A stretch of 64,000 bases of DNA from Tannerellaceae bacterium (GTDB taxonomy: Bacteria > Bacteroidota > Bacteroidia > Bacteroidales > Tannerellaceae). A model generated the notes under the pieces. It was not told the DNA's origin. It saw only the letters and a program-made list of their open reading frames with translations, and did not search any database. The translations under genes and the position numbers were made by a program. The stretch spans positions 62,001 to 126,000 of the forward strand of contig JAIRPK010000040.1 of assembly GCA_031257015.1 (NCBI GenBank). Reading direction: 5' to 3'. Positions 46,863 through 55,753 of the stretch are shown in pieces; within the stretch, counting starts at the first letter, position 1; each line of letters starts with the position of its first letter.

Positions 46863-46893
46863 AGAAGAGGCGCAAGGTTTTTGCGTCTCTTCT
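46863..46893. terminator. Bidirectional terminator between dapL and mutS
   Basis: A 13 bp stem (46863-46875 with 46881-46893, one G-T pair) has TTTTATT on the plus side and A/T-rich sequence on the other. It separates the converging dapL and mutS genes. Confidence 0.85.
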
Positions 46894-46919
46894 TTTATTG
46901 GGGAGAATGAATCAAGCTT

Positions 46920-49532
46920 TTATTTCCCTGTTATTATCTTTTTTATCTCATTCAGCTTGTTCAGTGCTTCCAGAGGCGTAAGGCTGTCAATGTCCGTGTT
47001 CTTTATTTCATCGCGAATGCGGCTGAGGGCGGGATCGTCCAGCTGGAAGAAGCTTAGCTGGTATCCTTCTGCGGCGGAGGCTATGTTTTTTATCGACTTG
47101 CCGGTTATGTCTTCTTGCCGGTTTTCGGCTTCGAGTTGCTTGAGTATCTCACCGGCACGCTTGACTATGCTTTTAGGCATTCCGGCCATCTTGGCAACAT
47201 GGATGCCGAAGCTGTGCTCGCTCCCTCCACGGACAAGCTTGCGGAGGAATATCACTTTATTCTCCATTTCCTTGATTGAGACATTGTAGTTCTTAATCCT
47301 CTTGAAGGAGTTTTCCATCTCGTTAAGCTCATGATAGTGCGTTGCGAACAAGGTCTTCGGACGGAAGAAGGCGTGCTCGTGCATATATTCCACAATTGCC
47401 CAGGCGATGGAAATTCCATCATAAGTGCTCGTCCCGCGACCTAATTCATCGAATAGCACAAGGCTGCGCTCTGATAAATTATTAAGGATGCCGGCAGCTT
47501 CGTTCATCTCCAGCATGAACGTCGATTCGCCCAGAGAGATATTGTCGGAGGCGCCCACACGAGTGAAGATTTTGTCAACGACGCCTATTACGGCGCTGTC
47601 GACCGGCACAAAGCTTCCTATTTGGGCCATTATGGATATAAGGGCTGTCTGTCGCAGAAGGGCAGATTTGCCGGCCATGTTCGGACCGGTTATAATCATG
47701 ATTTGTTGGGTTTCGCCGTCGAGATATACGTCGTTGGCAATATATGATTCGCCGGGCGGCAACTGTTTTTCTATCACGGGATGGCGACCTCCTTTGATGT
47801 CGATTATCTCGCCTTCATTAACGACCGGGCGAACATAACCGTTCTGCATTGCAATCTTGGCGAAAGACAAGAGGCAGTCGATGTGGCCGACCAGGGAGGC
47901 GTTGAGCTGGATAGACGGGATGTATTCGACCATCGCTTGAACAAGCTCGTTGAAGAGCGTTGTCTCCAGAGCCAGAGCTTTATCCTCGGCGCCGAGGACT
48001 TTTTCTTCGTACTCCTTCAGCTCCGCAGTCGTGTAGCGTTCGGCATTGGCGAGGGTCTGCCGTCTGCTCCATTCGGCTGGGACTTTGTCTTTGTGCATAT
48101 TGCGAACTTCTATATAATAGCCGAAGACATTGTTGAACGCAATCTTTAAACTGCTGATTCCAGTGCGCTCAATTTCCCGCTGTTGTATTTGACGGATATA
48201 ATCCTTCCCGGAATATGCCAGCGCTCGCAGTTCGTCAAGCTCGGCACTCACTCCTGCTGCTATCACTTCGCCTTTGGCAACAAGCGCGGGAGGATTCTCG
48301 GCTATCTCCCGACCAATCCGGCTACTGATACCGGTGCAGGGAGCTAATTGTTCGCCTGTCCGGTTGAGCGCAGGTTCACCGCTTTGTATGCACAAACGTT
48401 TAATTGGCTCGATGGCTTCAAGGGAGTGTTTCAGTTGCAGAACCTCGCGGGGAGAGATACGACCGACGGCAATCTTCGATGTCAGACGTTCAAGGTCGCC
48501 TATCAGCCTGATGTTCCTTTCCAGTTCATCACGCTCCGAATCATGTTGGACGAGGTAGGTCACGGCATTCTGCCGGTCTTCGATTGGCTTCACTTCCTTC
48601 AAAGGGAAATGCAGCCAGCGGCGGAGCATTCGCGTTCCCATCGGCGAGGCTGTTCTGTCAATGATGTCGAGCAGGCTTGTGCCTCCTTCGTTCATTGATG
48701 TGGTAAGTTCCAGGTTCTTTGTCGTAAACCGGTCGAGGCGAACATGACGGTCTTCTTCTATGCGGGAAATACAGCGGATATGCGACGTCCGGTTATGTTG
48801 AGTAAGGTCCAGATAGTGCATAATCGCTCCTGCCGCAGTTATACCGAGCATAAGCTGGTCAATGCCGAAACCTTTTAGTGACTGTGTCTCGAAATGCTTC
48901 AACAATCGCTCCGTTCCCATTTCCGGATTGAACGCCCACTCTTCAAGCTCGGATGTCAGGAAGCGGAGGCCAAACCTCTCCTCGAACGTTTTGCGGCTCT
49001 TTCGCTCCAGCAATACTTCCTTGGGAGAGAAGTTGCCAAGAAGCTTGTCTATATAATCCAGCGTGCCCTCGGCTACCAGAAACTCCCCAGTGGAAATGTC
49101 CAAAAAAGACACGCCTGCGCCTTCCCTGGCGATATACACAGATGCCAGGAAATTATTCTCCTTGCAATTCAATAAATTATCGTTGAGCGAGACCCCAGGA
49201 GTGACCAGCTCTGTGACCCCTCTTTTAACAAGCTTCTTTGCATATTTCGGATCCTCAAGCTGGTCGCATACGGCAACTTTCTTGCCCGCCTGAACGAGAC
49301 GGGGCATATACAAGTCAAGCGCATGATATGGGAAGCCGGCCATTTCAATGTCTTTCCCCCCGTTATTTCGCCTTGTTTGTGTGATGCCGAGAATTGCGGC
49401 GCCTGTTACTGCGTCTTCGCCGTACATTTCGTAAAAGTCGCCGACGCGAAACAGCAGTATAGCTTCCCGATACCGGGATTTAATATCAAAATACTGCTTT
49501 ATCAATGGAGTATCAATAATGTTGTTTCCCAT
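46920..49532 (-). CDS. mutS: DNA mismatch repair protein MutS
   Basis: The 870-residue protein binds base mismatches and small loops. The mismatch-reading motif FYEMY is at about residues 32-36 (the Phe that stacks on the mismatch). The ATPase has Walker [15 protein letters not shown] (Lys622), [16 protein letters not shown] (Walker B), and THYHEL. The C-terminal helical dimer region is normal ([20 protein letters not shown]). It is complete. A TACATTTG box lies at 49571-49564. Intact mutS means that the repeat-rich character of this genome is not explained by visible loss of MutS. Confidence 0.97.
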   Translation of the reverse strand: MGNNIIDTPLIKQYFDIKSRYREAILLFRVGDFYEMYGEDAVTGAAILGITQTRRNNGGKDIEMAGFPYHALDLYMPRLVQAGKKVAVCDQLEDPKYAKKLVKRGVTELVTPGVSLNDNLLNCKENNFLASVYIAREGAGVSFLDISTGEFLVAEGTLDYIDKLLGNFSPKEVLLERKSRKTFEERFGLRFLTSELEEWAFNPEMGTERLLKHFETQSLKGFGIDQLMLGITAAGAIMHYLDLTQHNRTSHIRCISRIEEDRHVRLDRFTTKNLELTTSMNEGGTSLLDIIDRTASPMGTRMLRRWLHFPLKEVKPIEDRQNAVTYLVQHDSERDELERNIRLIGDLERLTSKIAVGRISPREVLQLKHSLEAIEPIKRLCIQSGEPALNRTGEQLAPCTGISSRIGREIAENPPALVAKGEVIAAGVSAELDELRALAYSGKDYIRQIQQREIERTGISSLKIAFNNVFGYYIEVRNMHKDKVPAEWSRRQTLANAERYTTAELKEYEEKVLGAEDKALALETTLFNELVQAMVEYIPSIQLNASLVGHIDCLLSFAKIAMQNGYVRPVVNEGEIIDIKGGRHPVIEKQLPPGESYIANDVYLDGETQQIMIITGPNMAGKSALLRQTALISIMAQIGSFVPVDSAVIGVVDKIFTRVGASDNISLGESTFMLEMNEAAGILNNLSERSLVLFDELGRGTSTYDGISIAWAIVEYMHEHAFFRPKTLFATHYHELNEMENSFKRIKNYNVSIKEMENKVIFLRKLVRGGSEHSFGIHVAKMAGMPKSIVKRAGEILKQLEAENRQEDITGKSIKNIASAAEGYQLSFFQLDDPALSRIRDEIKNTDIDSLTPLEALNKLNEIKKIITGK

Positions 49533-50205
49533 TAGTTTAAACTATGATTTTCTACTTAATGCGCAAATGTACGAAGGAATAAGGAGAACGGGGCGTAAGA
49601 ATCACTTCACTATAATCCCTCCCCGTTTGATTTTGCATCATTGTCTGATGCTTTGAATACAGTTGTTTTTGTTCTTCCGCGGCGCCTTCCTGCGGTGTTG
49701 AAATGAATCAATGACATGCTTCGGGACTGGTTTGCAAGAATATATCAGGCGCAGAATCTTCACATGGAAGAGACGCGGGAATTTCGTTTCTGCATAGATT
49801 GAACGAGGCGCTTGCGAGGTTCAAATCAGCGCCTGCAAATTCTCGGAATCTTCCCTCCGTGAAGATGAAAACGAACACACAAAGACGCGAAACATGAATT
49901 TCAATCCTTAGCGCCTTTGTCGCTTCGTGTTTCATTTTTACAAAATGCAAACAGATAATTGGTTCGCTGGAAATAAGGGACAGCATCGCCGACGAGCAGA
50001 CAAATACAATGCCCGCCTTGAAAAAAAGCCCGGACAGGACGACAGTTCCATCGCATCCGTATTCCAAATACCCGTATTTGTAAAAAAACTTCGCTCCGAC
50101 TGCACCATGCACCCTGCCGGCGACGGTTATTATATGTGCGAGGCTGTCCGGCGAAGCTTTCGGGATACTTTCATCAACTCGAATTTTGAACAGGCTGGCA
50201 AATTT
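49533..50205. other. Gap upstream of mutS without recognisable genes
   Basis: The mutS promoter lies at 49571-49564. The rest has a few weak inverted repeats (around 49880-49935 an inverted match of the type GAAACACGAAGCG). ORFs of up to 142 codons on both strands show no domain and run into the repeat array. I see nothing else here. Confidence 0.5.
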
Positions 50206-50960
50206 GATTCTCCGAGAGTCGCCGTTGATTCTCCGAGCATCACGCTTGATTCTCCGAGAGTCACCGTTGATTCTCCGAGTATCACGCTTGATTCTCCGAG
50301 AGTCGCCGTTGATTCTCCGAGTATCACGCTTGACTCTCCGAGAGTCTCATGTTGATTCTCCGAGCATCACGCTTGATTCTCGGAAAGTCACGCGAGACGC
50401 TCCGAACGTCTCAAGAGACGCTCCGAACGTTTCACGAGACACTCCGAACGTTTCAAGAGATGCTCCGAGCGTTTCAAGAGACGCTCCAAGCGTTTCAAGA
50501 GACACTCCGAGCGTTTCAAGAGACGCTCCGAACGTTTCAAGAGGCACTCCGAGCATTTCAAGAGACACTCCGAACGTTTCAAGAGATGCTCCGAGCGTTT
50601 CAAGAGACACTCCGAACGTTTCAAGAGACGCTCCGAGCGTTTCAAGAGATGCTCCGAACGATTCAAGAGATGCTCCAAGCGTTTCAAGAGACACTCCAAG
50701 CGTTTCACGAGACGCTCCGAGCGTTTCAAGAGACGCTCGGAACGTTTCAAGAGATGCTCCGAGCGTTTCAAGAGACGCTCCGAACGTTTCAAGAGACACT
50801 CCGAGCATTTCAAGAGACACTCTGAGCGTTTCAAGAGACACTCTGAGCATTTCAAGAGACACTCCGAACGTTTCAAGAGACGCTCAAAGCGTTTCAAGAG
50901 ACGCTCCGAGAGTTTCAAGAGACACTCCGAGAGTTTCAAGAGACGCTCCGAACGTCAACC
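50206..50960. repeat. Tandem array H, 21 bp unit, about 36 copies in two blocks
   Basis: Block 1 (50206 to about 50390, 8-9 units) alternates GATTCTCCGAGAGTCGCCGTT and GATTCTCCGAGCATCACGCTT, a 42 bp higher-order repeat; one unit has 22 bases. Block 2 (about 50391-50960, 27 units) follows CAAGAGACGCTCCGAACGTTT with purine and pyrimidine swaps. Both unit types centre on an interrupted palindrome: GACTCTC-C-GAGAGTC in block 1 and ACGCTC-C-GAGCGT in block 2. Because 21 is a multiple of three, long ORFs appear on both strands (315 codons on plus, 183 on minus) with heptad-like repeats such as SRDAPNV. Simultaneous openness in several frames shows this is a by-product of the period. Confidence 0.95.
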
Positions 50961-52008
50961 AAAACAGTAGGCAGTCGTTTAGTGGGCAACAAAAATGTAT
51001 TATATGTGAAAAAATATTCGGCTGTATCTTCCACGCCGAAGGTGACGCGTTCTTTTACATTTTGCGCGAGTTAGACCTGATGCCTTATGCCAATAATTTA
51101 AATGGGAGTTCTGTCCTTTGTTTCGCACTGTAAATTTGAACGTGGGATGGAGAGGAGTTGTCAATTTTCAGATGAAAAAGAAACTCTGCCGGGAGCTTGT
51201 TTCAGGAAAGCTCATATTCTTCCGGAGAGTCTGGACATTCCCGGAAGCGCTCTCGATATTCTCTGGCAATGTCAGTCTATTTCCCCAAAACCACACAATG
51301 TGCTACAAAAACCAAGCTATATCCGAGCAAATCTCTCTAAATTCAACCTAACATGCTGCAAAATTCTAAAAATATACAATATCAGTAGCTAAGCATAAAA
51401 AAAACGTGCGAACAGGTTCAAAAATTGTCGAAATTCATTTTCATTAGCTGCCAGGCAGGGAAAACTTGCATAAAAAGAATAGCTGAATTTTGGCTGAATG
51501 TCAGACATTGTTTTAATAATGTAACAGGTCGTAAAATTCATCGTCTTGCATGAAAAAAAGACAACTAAAAAGATGTTTTCTCATAATTTAAAAGATTCCG
51601 AAAGATGCACAAAGGCTATAAGTTGAATCCTTACAGGCTCAAAACAGCGACATCAAAGCTATTCGAGAATGAATTGAAACTGTCCATACAGGCTGGTTCT
51701 TTCTATCAACTCATCCAGCGCCGGTTTAATTTCGTGCAGATAACAGTGATTTCCTGCTTTTGGTAATGATAAAGTCAAATGCAATTCATAAAGGTCGGGC
51801 GGATAGAGAGATTTGGTCGTTTCTTCTTTTGCGACTGATAAATGTGACGATATTTTCAACTTTATCGTGTTTGTTGTTTTGTTTTTACAAAACGTTCCCT
51901 TCTTTTTTAGTGTTTAATAAATTATTGAGGTATTAGAGTCTGTAAACAGTTTAGATGATTTCAATGACTTCAAATATTGTTTTTTTTATCAGAAGAGCGA
52001 TGTAAAAA
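50961..52008. other. Non-coding stretch after array H
   Basis: About 1 kb of A/T-rich sequence with only short ORFs. A 66-codon ORF on the minus strand (51659-51859, with PPDLYELHLTLSLPKAGNHC) has protein-like composition but no promoter, RBS or recognised family. It may be the stub of a lost gene. Nothing else is supported. Confidence 0.45.
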
Positions 52009-53067
52009 TTATCGAGAAACTAATTTTACGCACACGGGCATTTCCACATTTGTAATATCCTGATCCAACTTGCTAAGCAGGCCGCTTTGCTCGTCTATTG
52101 CATAAATTTCCACCACATCGCTGTCCTTACAAGCGGCGATAAGAAAGCTACCGTTGGGAGATATGGTAAAATTACGCGGATGGAGGCTGGTATGCTGATA
52201 TGCGACTTTCGTCAAATTTCCGTTATCCGGATTTATGGAGAAGATGGCAATCCCATCGTTTTTGTTGCGGTTGGAAGCATAGAGAAATTTTCCGTCAGGC
52301 CTTATGGCGATGTCAGCGCTTGCACGTCCGCCTTCAGTGTCAGCCTTGACAGTTTGAAACTCCGACAAATCCCCGTTATTATAATTAAATCCAACGACCG
52401 TTCCTGCAAGTTCATTAATAATATAAAGGTACTTGCCATTAGGATGGAAAGTTAAATGGCGCGGCCCCGATTCGCTGGCCAATTTAAAGGATTTCAGACT
52501 TTCCTCTTTGAGGAATAAGGAATCGGCCATGCGATTTATCTCGTAGCGATATATCATATCCGAACCCAAGTCTGCGGCAAAGAGGAAATTTCCGTCGGGC
52601 GATATTTTAACGCAATGCAAATGCGGCATATCCTGCCTCGTCGTGTCAGGCCCTGAACCGTCGAAGAGTACAAGTTGCATAACCGGCATCAAAGTATCCG
52701 CATGGGTAGGAAAAACAGAAAGGCTCCCACCGGCATAGTTTGCCGTGATGACATGCTTGCTTTGCGGGTCGGCGACTATATAACATGGGCTTGCGGCAAA
52801 TGTTTCCTGGCTGTTGAGCAGCGTCAATTCGCCCTTAGTCTTATCAAAGCGCAAAGTGTTTGCATAGCAGGATTCTTCCTCATCCTGGTTTTCACTGACT
52901 GCATACATAAATTCGCCGTTACCAGTCTCAATGTACGAAGGATTGTCAACTGTCACCTGGCTCACATATGTTGCCTGCCCAGTATTCATATCAAATTTGT
53001 AAACATAAATTCCGTCGCTGATACCTAATGTGTAAGCTCCAATTAACAGATATAAAACACTATCCAT
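52009..53067 (-). CDS. Seven-bladed beta-propeller, lactonase (6-phosphogluconolactonase-like) family
   Basis: The 352-residue protein belongs to the Pgl/YbhE-type lactonase family: LLIGAYTLGISDGIYVYKFD at the start, the repeated blade pattern NPSYIETGNGEFMYAVSE and SPDGNFLFAADLG, the PHLHCVKISPDG block, and GPRHLTFHPNGKYLYIINEL. It has no clear signal peptide and probably acts in the cytoplasm, where family members hydrolyse 6-phosphogluconolactone. Other propellers of the family have different or no activity. It is transcribed alone, with a TATCTTTG box at 53128-53121. Confidence 0.85.
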   Translation of the reverse strand: MDSVLYLLIGAYTLGISDGIYVYKFDMNTGQATYVSQVTVDNPSYIETGNGEFMYAVSENQDEEESCYANTLRFDKTKGELTLLNSQETFAASPCYIVADPQSKHVITANYAGGSLSVFPTHADTLMPVMQLVLFDGSGPDTTRQDMPHLHCVKISPDGNFLFAADLGSDMIYRYEINRMADSLFLKEESLKSFKLASESGPRHLTFHPNGKYLYIINELAGTVVGFNYNNGDLSEFQTVKADTEGGRASADIAIRPDGKFLYASNRNKNDGIAIFSINPDNGNLTKVAYQHTSLHPRNFTISPNGSFLIAACKDSDVVEIYAIDEQSGLLSKLDQDITNVEMPVCVKLVSR

Positions 53068-53511
53068 AATATTTAATCATTTATTCGTTTATGCTATTTG
53101 TGTACGTTCCAAAACAGCCGCAAAGATAATTATTTTTTAATAACCTGAGTTTGGTTTAAGCCGATAAAATAAACAGAAAGCAAAGGAGTAAAATTCAAAT
53201 ATTTGTATTATAATTTATATATGATCAACAATATGTTAATATCAAACATTATAAACTTTATCTCAAAGATAAATTACTGAAACATACTGCATTTCCGACG
53301 ATTTTGTTTTTCATGAAATTGATTTGCCATGGAGAATGTCAGGCATTAAAAGCAACATAAAAAAAATTGTTTTATGAGCTTGAGAGACAGAATATAGTGG
53401 CGGAAAAAATCTGTGACAGAGGGGCGAAAGTTGTTTCTGCTTCGCTTGCACGGACTTAGGCGTAAGTATATTCGTCTATTTAATCGTGTATATTAAAAGG
53501 AGCAATACTAA
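53068..53511. other. Gap between lactonase-like gene and FecR gene
   Basis: The 444 bases hold the lactonase promoter and, before fecR (about 53395-53480), a leader with a GAGGGGCGAAAG-type block that resembles the space between sigma factor and FecR genes in other Bacteroidetes. No sigma factor gene is present. An RBS-like AAGGAG lies 12 bases before the fecR ATG. Confidence 0.5.
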
Positions 53512-54537
53512 ATGAATAATCAGGAGTTGGAACAGGAGACAGGTGAACGTATGGTTCGTTATTTCAATAACGAGGCCTCGGCGGAGGATGTGAAGGATTT
53601 GTATGAATGGTTACAGTCGTCGCCGAAAAACAGGGATTTGCTTTTTCAATTGAAGGATATTTACGATTTGATACAGCGCAACAAGTCAGATGCCGCTGAA
53701 AATGTCGATGCAAGCTGGGCAAAATTGTTGAGCCGCATCAAAGCCTCGCATACACATGAAGCTCCATGCCGGAAAATAAACAAACGTGCGCCGATGCGCT
53801 GGCTAAGCTATGCGGCTGTTGCTGCGGCCGCAGCCATGCTGGGATTCTGGAGCAATTATCATCCGGAAACGACAACTTTCAATGAAGTGAGCGTCGGCAG
53901 AGGCGGAACGTCGAACCGCATCGTGCTGGCCGACGGTTCATGCGTGCATCTGAACGCCGGAAGCGAACTCCGCTATCCGACAGTCTTTGCGGAGGAAAGC
54001 AGGGAAGTTATGCTGAATGGCGAAGCATGGTTTGAGATAACCGGCAACGAAACGAAGCCTTTCGTCGTACGCCTGCAACAACAGACGGTTACGGTTCGTG
54101 GCACAAGCTTCAACGTCGAGGCTTATGCCGATGAATCCGTTAATGTCGTCACCCTTGCGAGCGGAAGAATCTCTCTTGAATCATGCGACAGGGAAGGGAA
54201 ACGCATTAGCCTTATTGACATGAATCCCGGCGACAGGGCGCATTTCGACCGTGCAAGAGAGACTGTTGCCATTGAAAAGGTAGATTCGGCAACGGCTAAT
54301 GTCTGGATGAACGGAGAATACAAATTCCGCGACGAGCCGATGGAATTAATCCTCAAACGGCTGGCTAATCACTACGGCGTAATGATTTTACCGGACGACA
54401 GCCTAAAGCACATCCGCTATACAGGAACGTTTTCATTCGCCCAAACAGTTGAGCAATCCCTGCAACTTATCAATTACGACAATCAATTCCGTTTGCGAAA
54501 AGAAGGAGATACGATTTATCTCATGAGAAAAGAATAG
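53512..54537 (+). CDS. FecR-family anti-sigma factor, orphan
   Basis: The 341-residue protein has a cytoplasmic sigma-binding region (about residues 1-95), one membrane helix (WLSYAAVAAAAAMLGFWS, about residues 98-116), a FecR domain (SVGRGGTSNRIVLADGSCVHLNAGSEL onward, in pieces) and a C-terminal DUF4974-like domain (PMELILKRLANHYGVMI... YTGTFSF). FecR proteins read the state of an outer-membrane SusC/TonB-dependent receptor and control a partner ECF sigma factor. Neither a sigma factor gene upstream nor SusC/SusD downstream is present. The nearest sigma gene is at 42959-43495 on the other strand. The chain itself is complete. Confidence 0.92.
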   Translation: MNNQELEQETGERMVRYFNNEASAEDVKDLYEWLQSSPKNRDLLFQLKDIYDLIQRNKSDAAENVDASWAKLLSRIKASHTHEAPCRKINKRAPMRWLSYAAVAAAAAMLGFWSNYHPETTTFNEVSVGRGGTSNRIVLADGSCVHLNAGSELRYPTVFAEESREVMLNGEAWFEITGNETKPFVVRLQQQTVTVRGTSFNVEAYADESVNVVTLASGRISLESCDREGKRISLIDMNPGDRAHFDRARETVAIEKVDSATANVWMNGEYKFRDEPMELILKRLANHYGVMILPDDSLKHIRYTGTFSFAQTVEQSLQLINYDNQFRLRKEGDTIYLMRKE

Positions 54538-54591
54538 TGCAGGGCGAGATGCCTTAATCGCTCCGCATAACCCACATACGCTCGCTTACCG

Positions 54592-55467
54592 TCAATCCTC
54601 CGAATGATGAAAATCCAGCGGCTCGACATGAATCGTTGCGATAATGCCGAACCGTTCGCGTATCATCCGTTCTATTTCAGTGGCAATACGGTGCCCTTCG
54701 AGGATGCTCAAGTTATTGTCCAGCTTGATATGAAAGGTCAGCTCGCGATGGCGCACGTAATTATGGATATGAAAATGATGCAGGCGGAGATCTCCACCAT
54801 AGAGCGTTTTCACCGCATCAGTTATCCGCTCGGTCAACGCCGCATCCGGCTCTTCGCCAAGAAGCTTCACAATAGATTCCATCGCTATCCTGTATGCAGC
54901 ATAAAATAATGTAAGAGCGATTAGCCCACCCAGCACGCTGTCTATCCACCAAAAGCGACCGGCCAACAAAATACCGGCCAAAACAACAACAGACGAAAGC
55001 GCATCCGTCCGATGATGCCATCCGTCGGCAATAACACTGGCATTGCCCGTCGCACGCCCTGTACGGAAGGCATACTGCGCAAGAGCTTCCTTAACAACGA
55101 CAGAGACGACGGTGACGACGATCGCCGGCACGCCAAACACAGCAGCTTCACCATCAACAAACTCCACAATCGAATCGCGCAGAAAATCATACGCAATAAC
55201 ACCCAAAAGAAACGCTATAAAAAGGGCAGCAATTTGCTCCCAGCGACCATGACCAAATGGATGCTCCTTGTCAGCCTTCTGCGACGACAGCCTGGTAGCA
55301 ATAATCACAACCACCGAGCTAAGAGAATCGGATAGCGTATGCCATGCGTCAGCAGTCAAAGCAATAGAGCCGGTAACTATCCCCACCCACATCTTTAATA
55401 CAAACAGAATCGTGTTGACGGCGACGGAAGCAATCCCCTCCACATAGCCCGCCTTTAGTTTATCCAT
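54592..55467 (-). CDS. Cation diffusion facilitator (Zn2+/Fe2+ exporter)
   Basis: The 291-residue inner-membrane protein has six membrane segments and the CDF metal-site pattern in two helices: DAWHTLSDSLSS and DGWHHRTDALSS. A cytoplasmic C-terminal domain (about residues 205-291) ends in His-rich sequence (LRLHHFHIHNYVRHRE, VEPLDFHHSED), probably a metal sensor. It exports divalent cations in exchange for protons. It is divergent from the CzcA-type pump across a short region with two opposing promoters (TATCTTTG at 55505-55498 on minus and 55571-55578 on plus), so the two metal exporters may be co-regulated. Confidence 0.92.
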   Translation of the reverse strand: MDKLKAGYVEGIASVAVNTILFVLKMWVGIVTGSIALTADAWHTLSDSLSSVVVIIATRLSSQKADKEHPFGHGRWEQIAALFIAFLLGVIAYDFLRDSIVEFVDGEAAVFGVPAIVVTVVSVVVKEALAQYAFRTGRATGNASVIADGWHHRTDALSSVVVLAGILLAGRFWWIDSVLGGLIALTLFYAAYRIAMESIVKLLGEEPDAALTERITDAVKTLYGGDLRLHHFHIHNYVRHRELTFHIKLDNNLSILEGHRIATEIERMIRERFGIIATIHVEPLDFHHSED

Positions 55468-55570
55468 ATACGTTTTTACTCATTAAAATTATACAACCAA
55501 AGATATGATATTTCCATCTGCCGCCTGACCGCATATTCAATTCACCGAAGGAAAACACAATAATTACACA

Positions 55571-55578
55571 TATCTTTG
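55571..55578 (+). promoter_or_regulatory. -7 box of the czcA transcript
   Basis: TATCTTTG is a perfect match to the Bacteroidetes -7 box. Transcription would start near 55586, 21 bases before a 44-codon ORF and about 170 bases before czcA. The matching divergent box for the CDF gene is 66 bases away. Confidence 0.65.
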
Positions 55579-55606
55579 TGAATCATCATTTACATTAATC
55601 ACGATT

Positions 55607-55741
55607 ATGAACGCAAATTATCTAGCAACGCTACGCAAAAACCCCACAGTTTACGCCATCAAAAATGACATTTCCGTAAAATCAGACAAACAACCGCCAG
55701 CAACTCACACGGCAGCCCTCACAGACACACCCACACGCTAA
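55607..55741 (+). CDS. Possible 44-residue leader peptide ORF before czcA
   Basis: An ATG 21 bases after the predicted transcription start opens a 44-codon frame that ends 12 bases before czcA. The peptide begins MNANYLATLRKNP and ends in a Thr/Pro/Ala-rich, unstructured tail (PATHTAALTDTPTR). It has no Cys or His cluster for metal binding. It may be translated as a leader coupled to czcA, or be chance. No homologue is known to me. Confidence 0.35.
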   Translation: MNANYLATLRKNPTVYAIKNDISVKSDKQPPATHTAALTDTPTR

Positions 55742-55753
55742 CACACCATTACC

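Noticed and set aside
50206..50960. CRISPR array
   Set aside because: The whole unit repeats every 21 bases; there are no unique spacers, no 28-37 bp repeat, and no cas genes. The same holds for the 23 bp arrays.
50186..51133. 315-residue heptad-repeat protein (SRDAPNV-type)
   Set aside because: It is open because the repeat period is a multiple of three. Other frames on both strands are open over the same stretch, and no promoter or RBS supports it.
51659..51859. 66-codon minus ORF as a gene
   Set aside because: Composition is protein-like but there is no promoter, RBS, neighbour or family match. It is mentioned only as a possible stub.
53395..53480. Truncated sigma-factor gene upstream of FecR
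   Set aside because: All frames in this stretch are interrupted and no region 2 or region 4 motif could be found.
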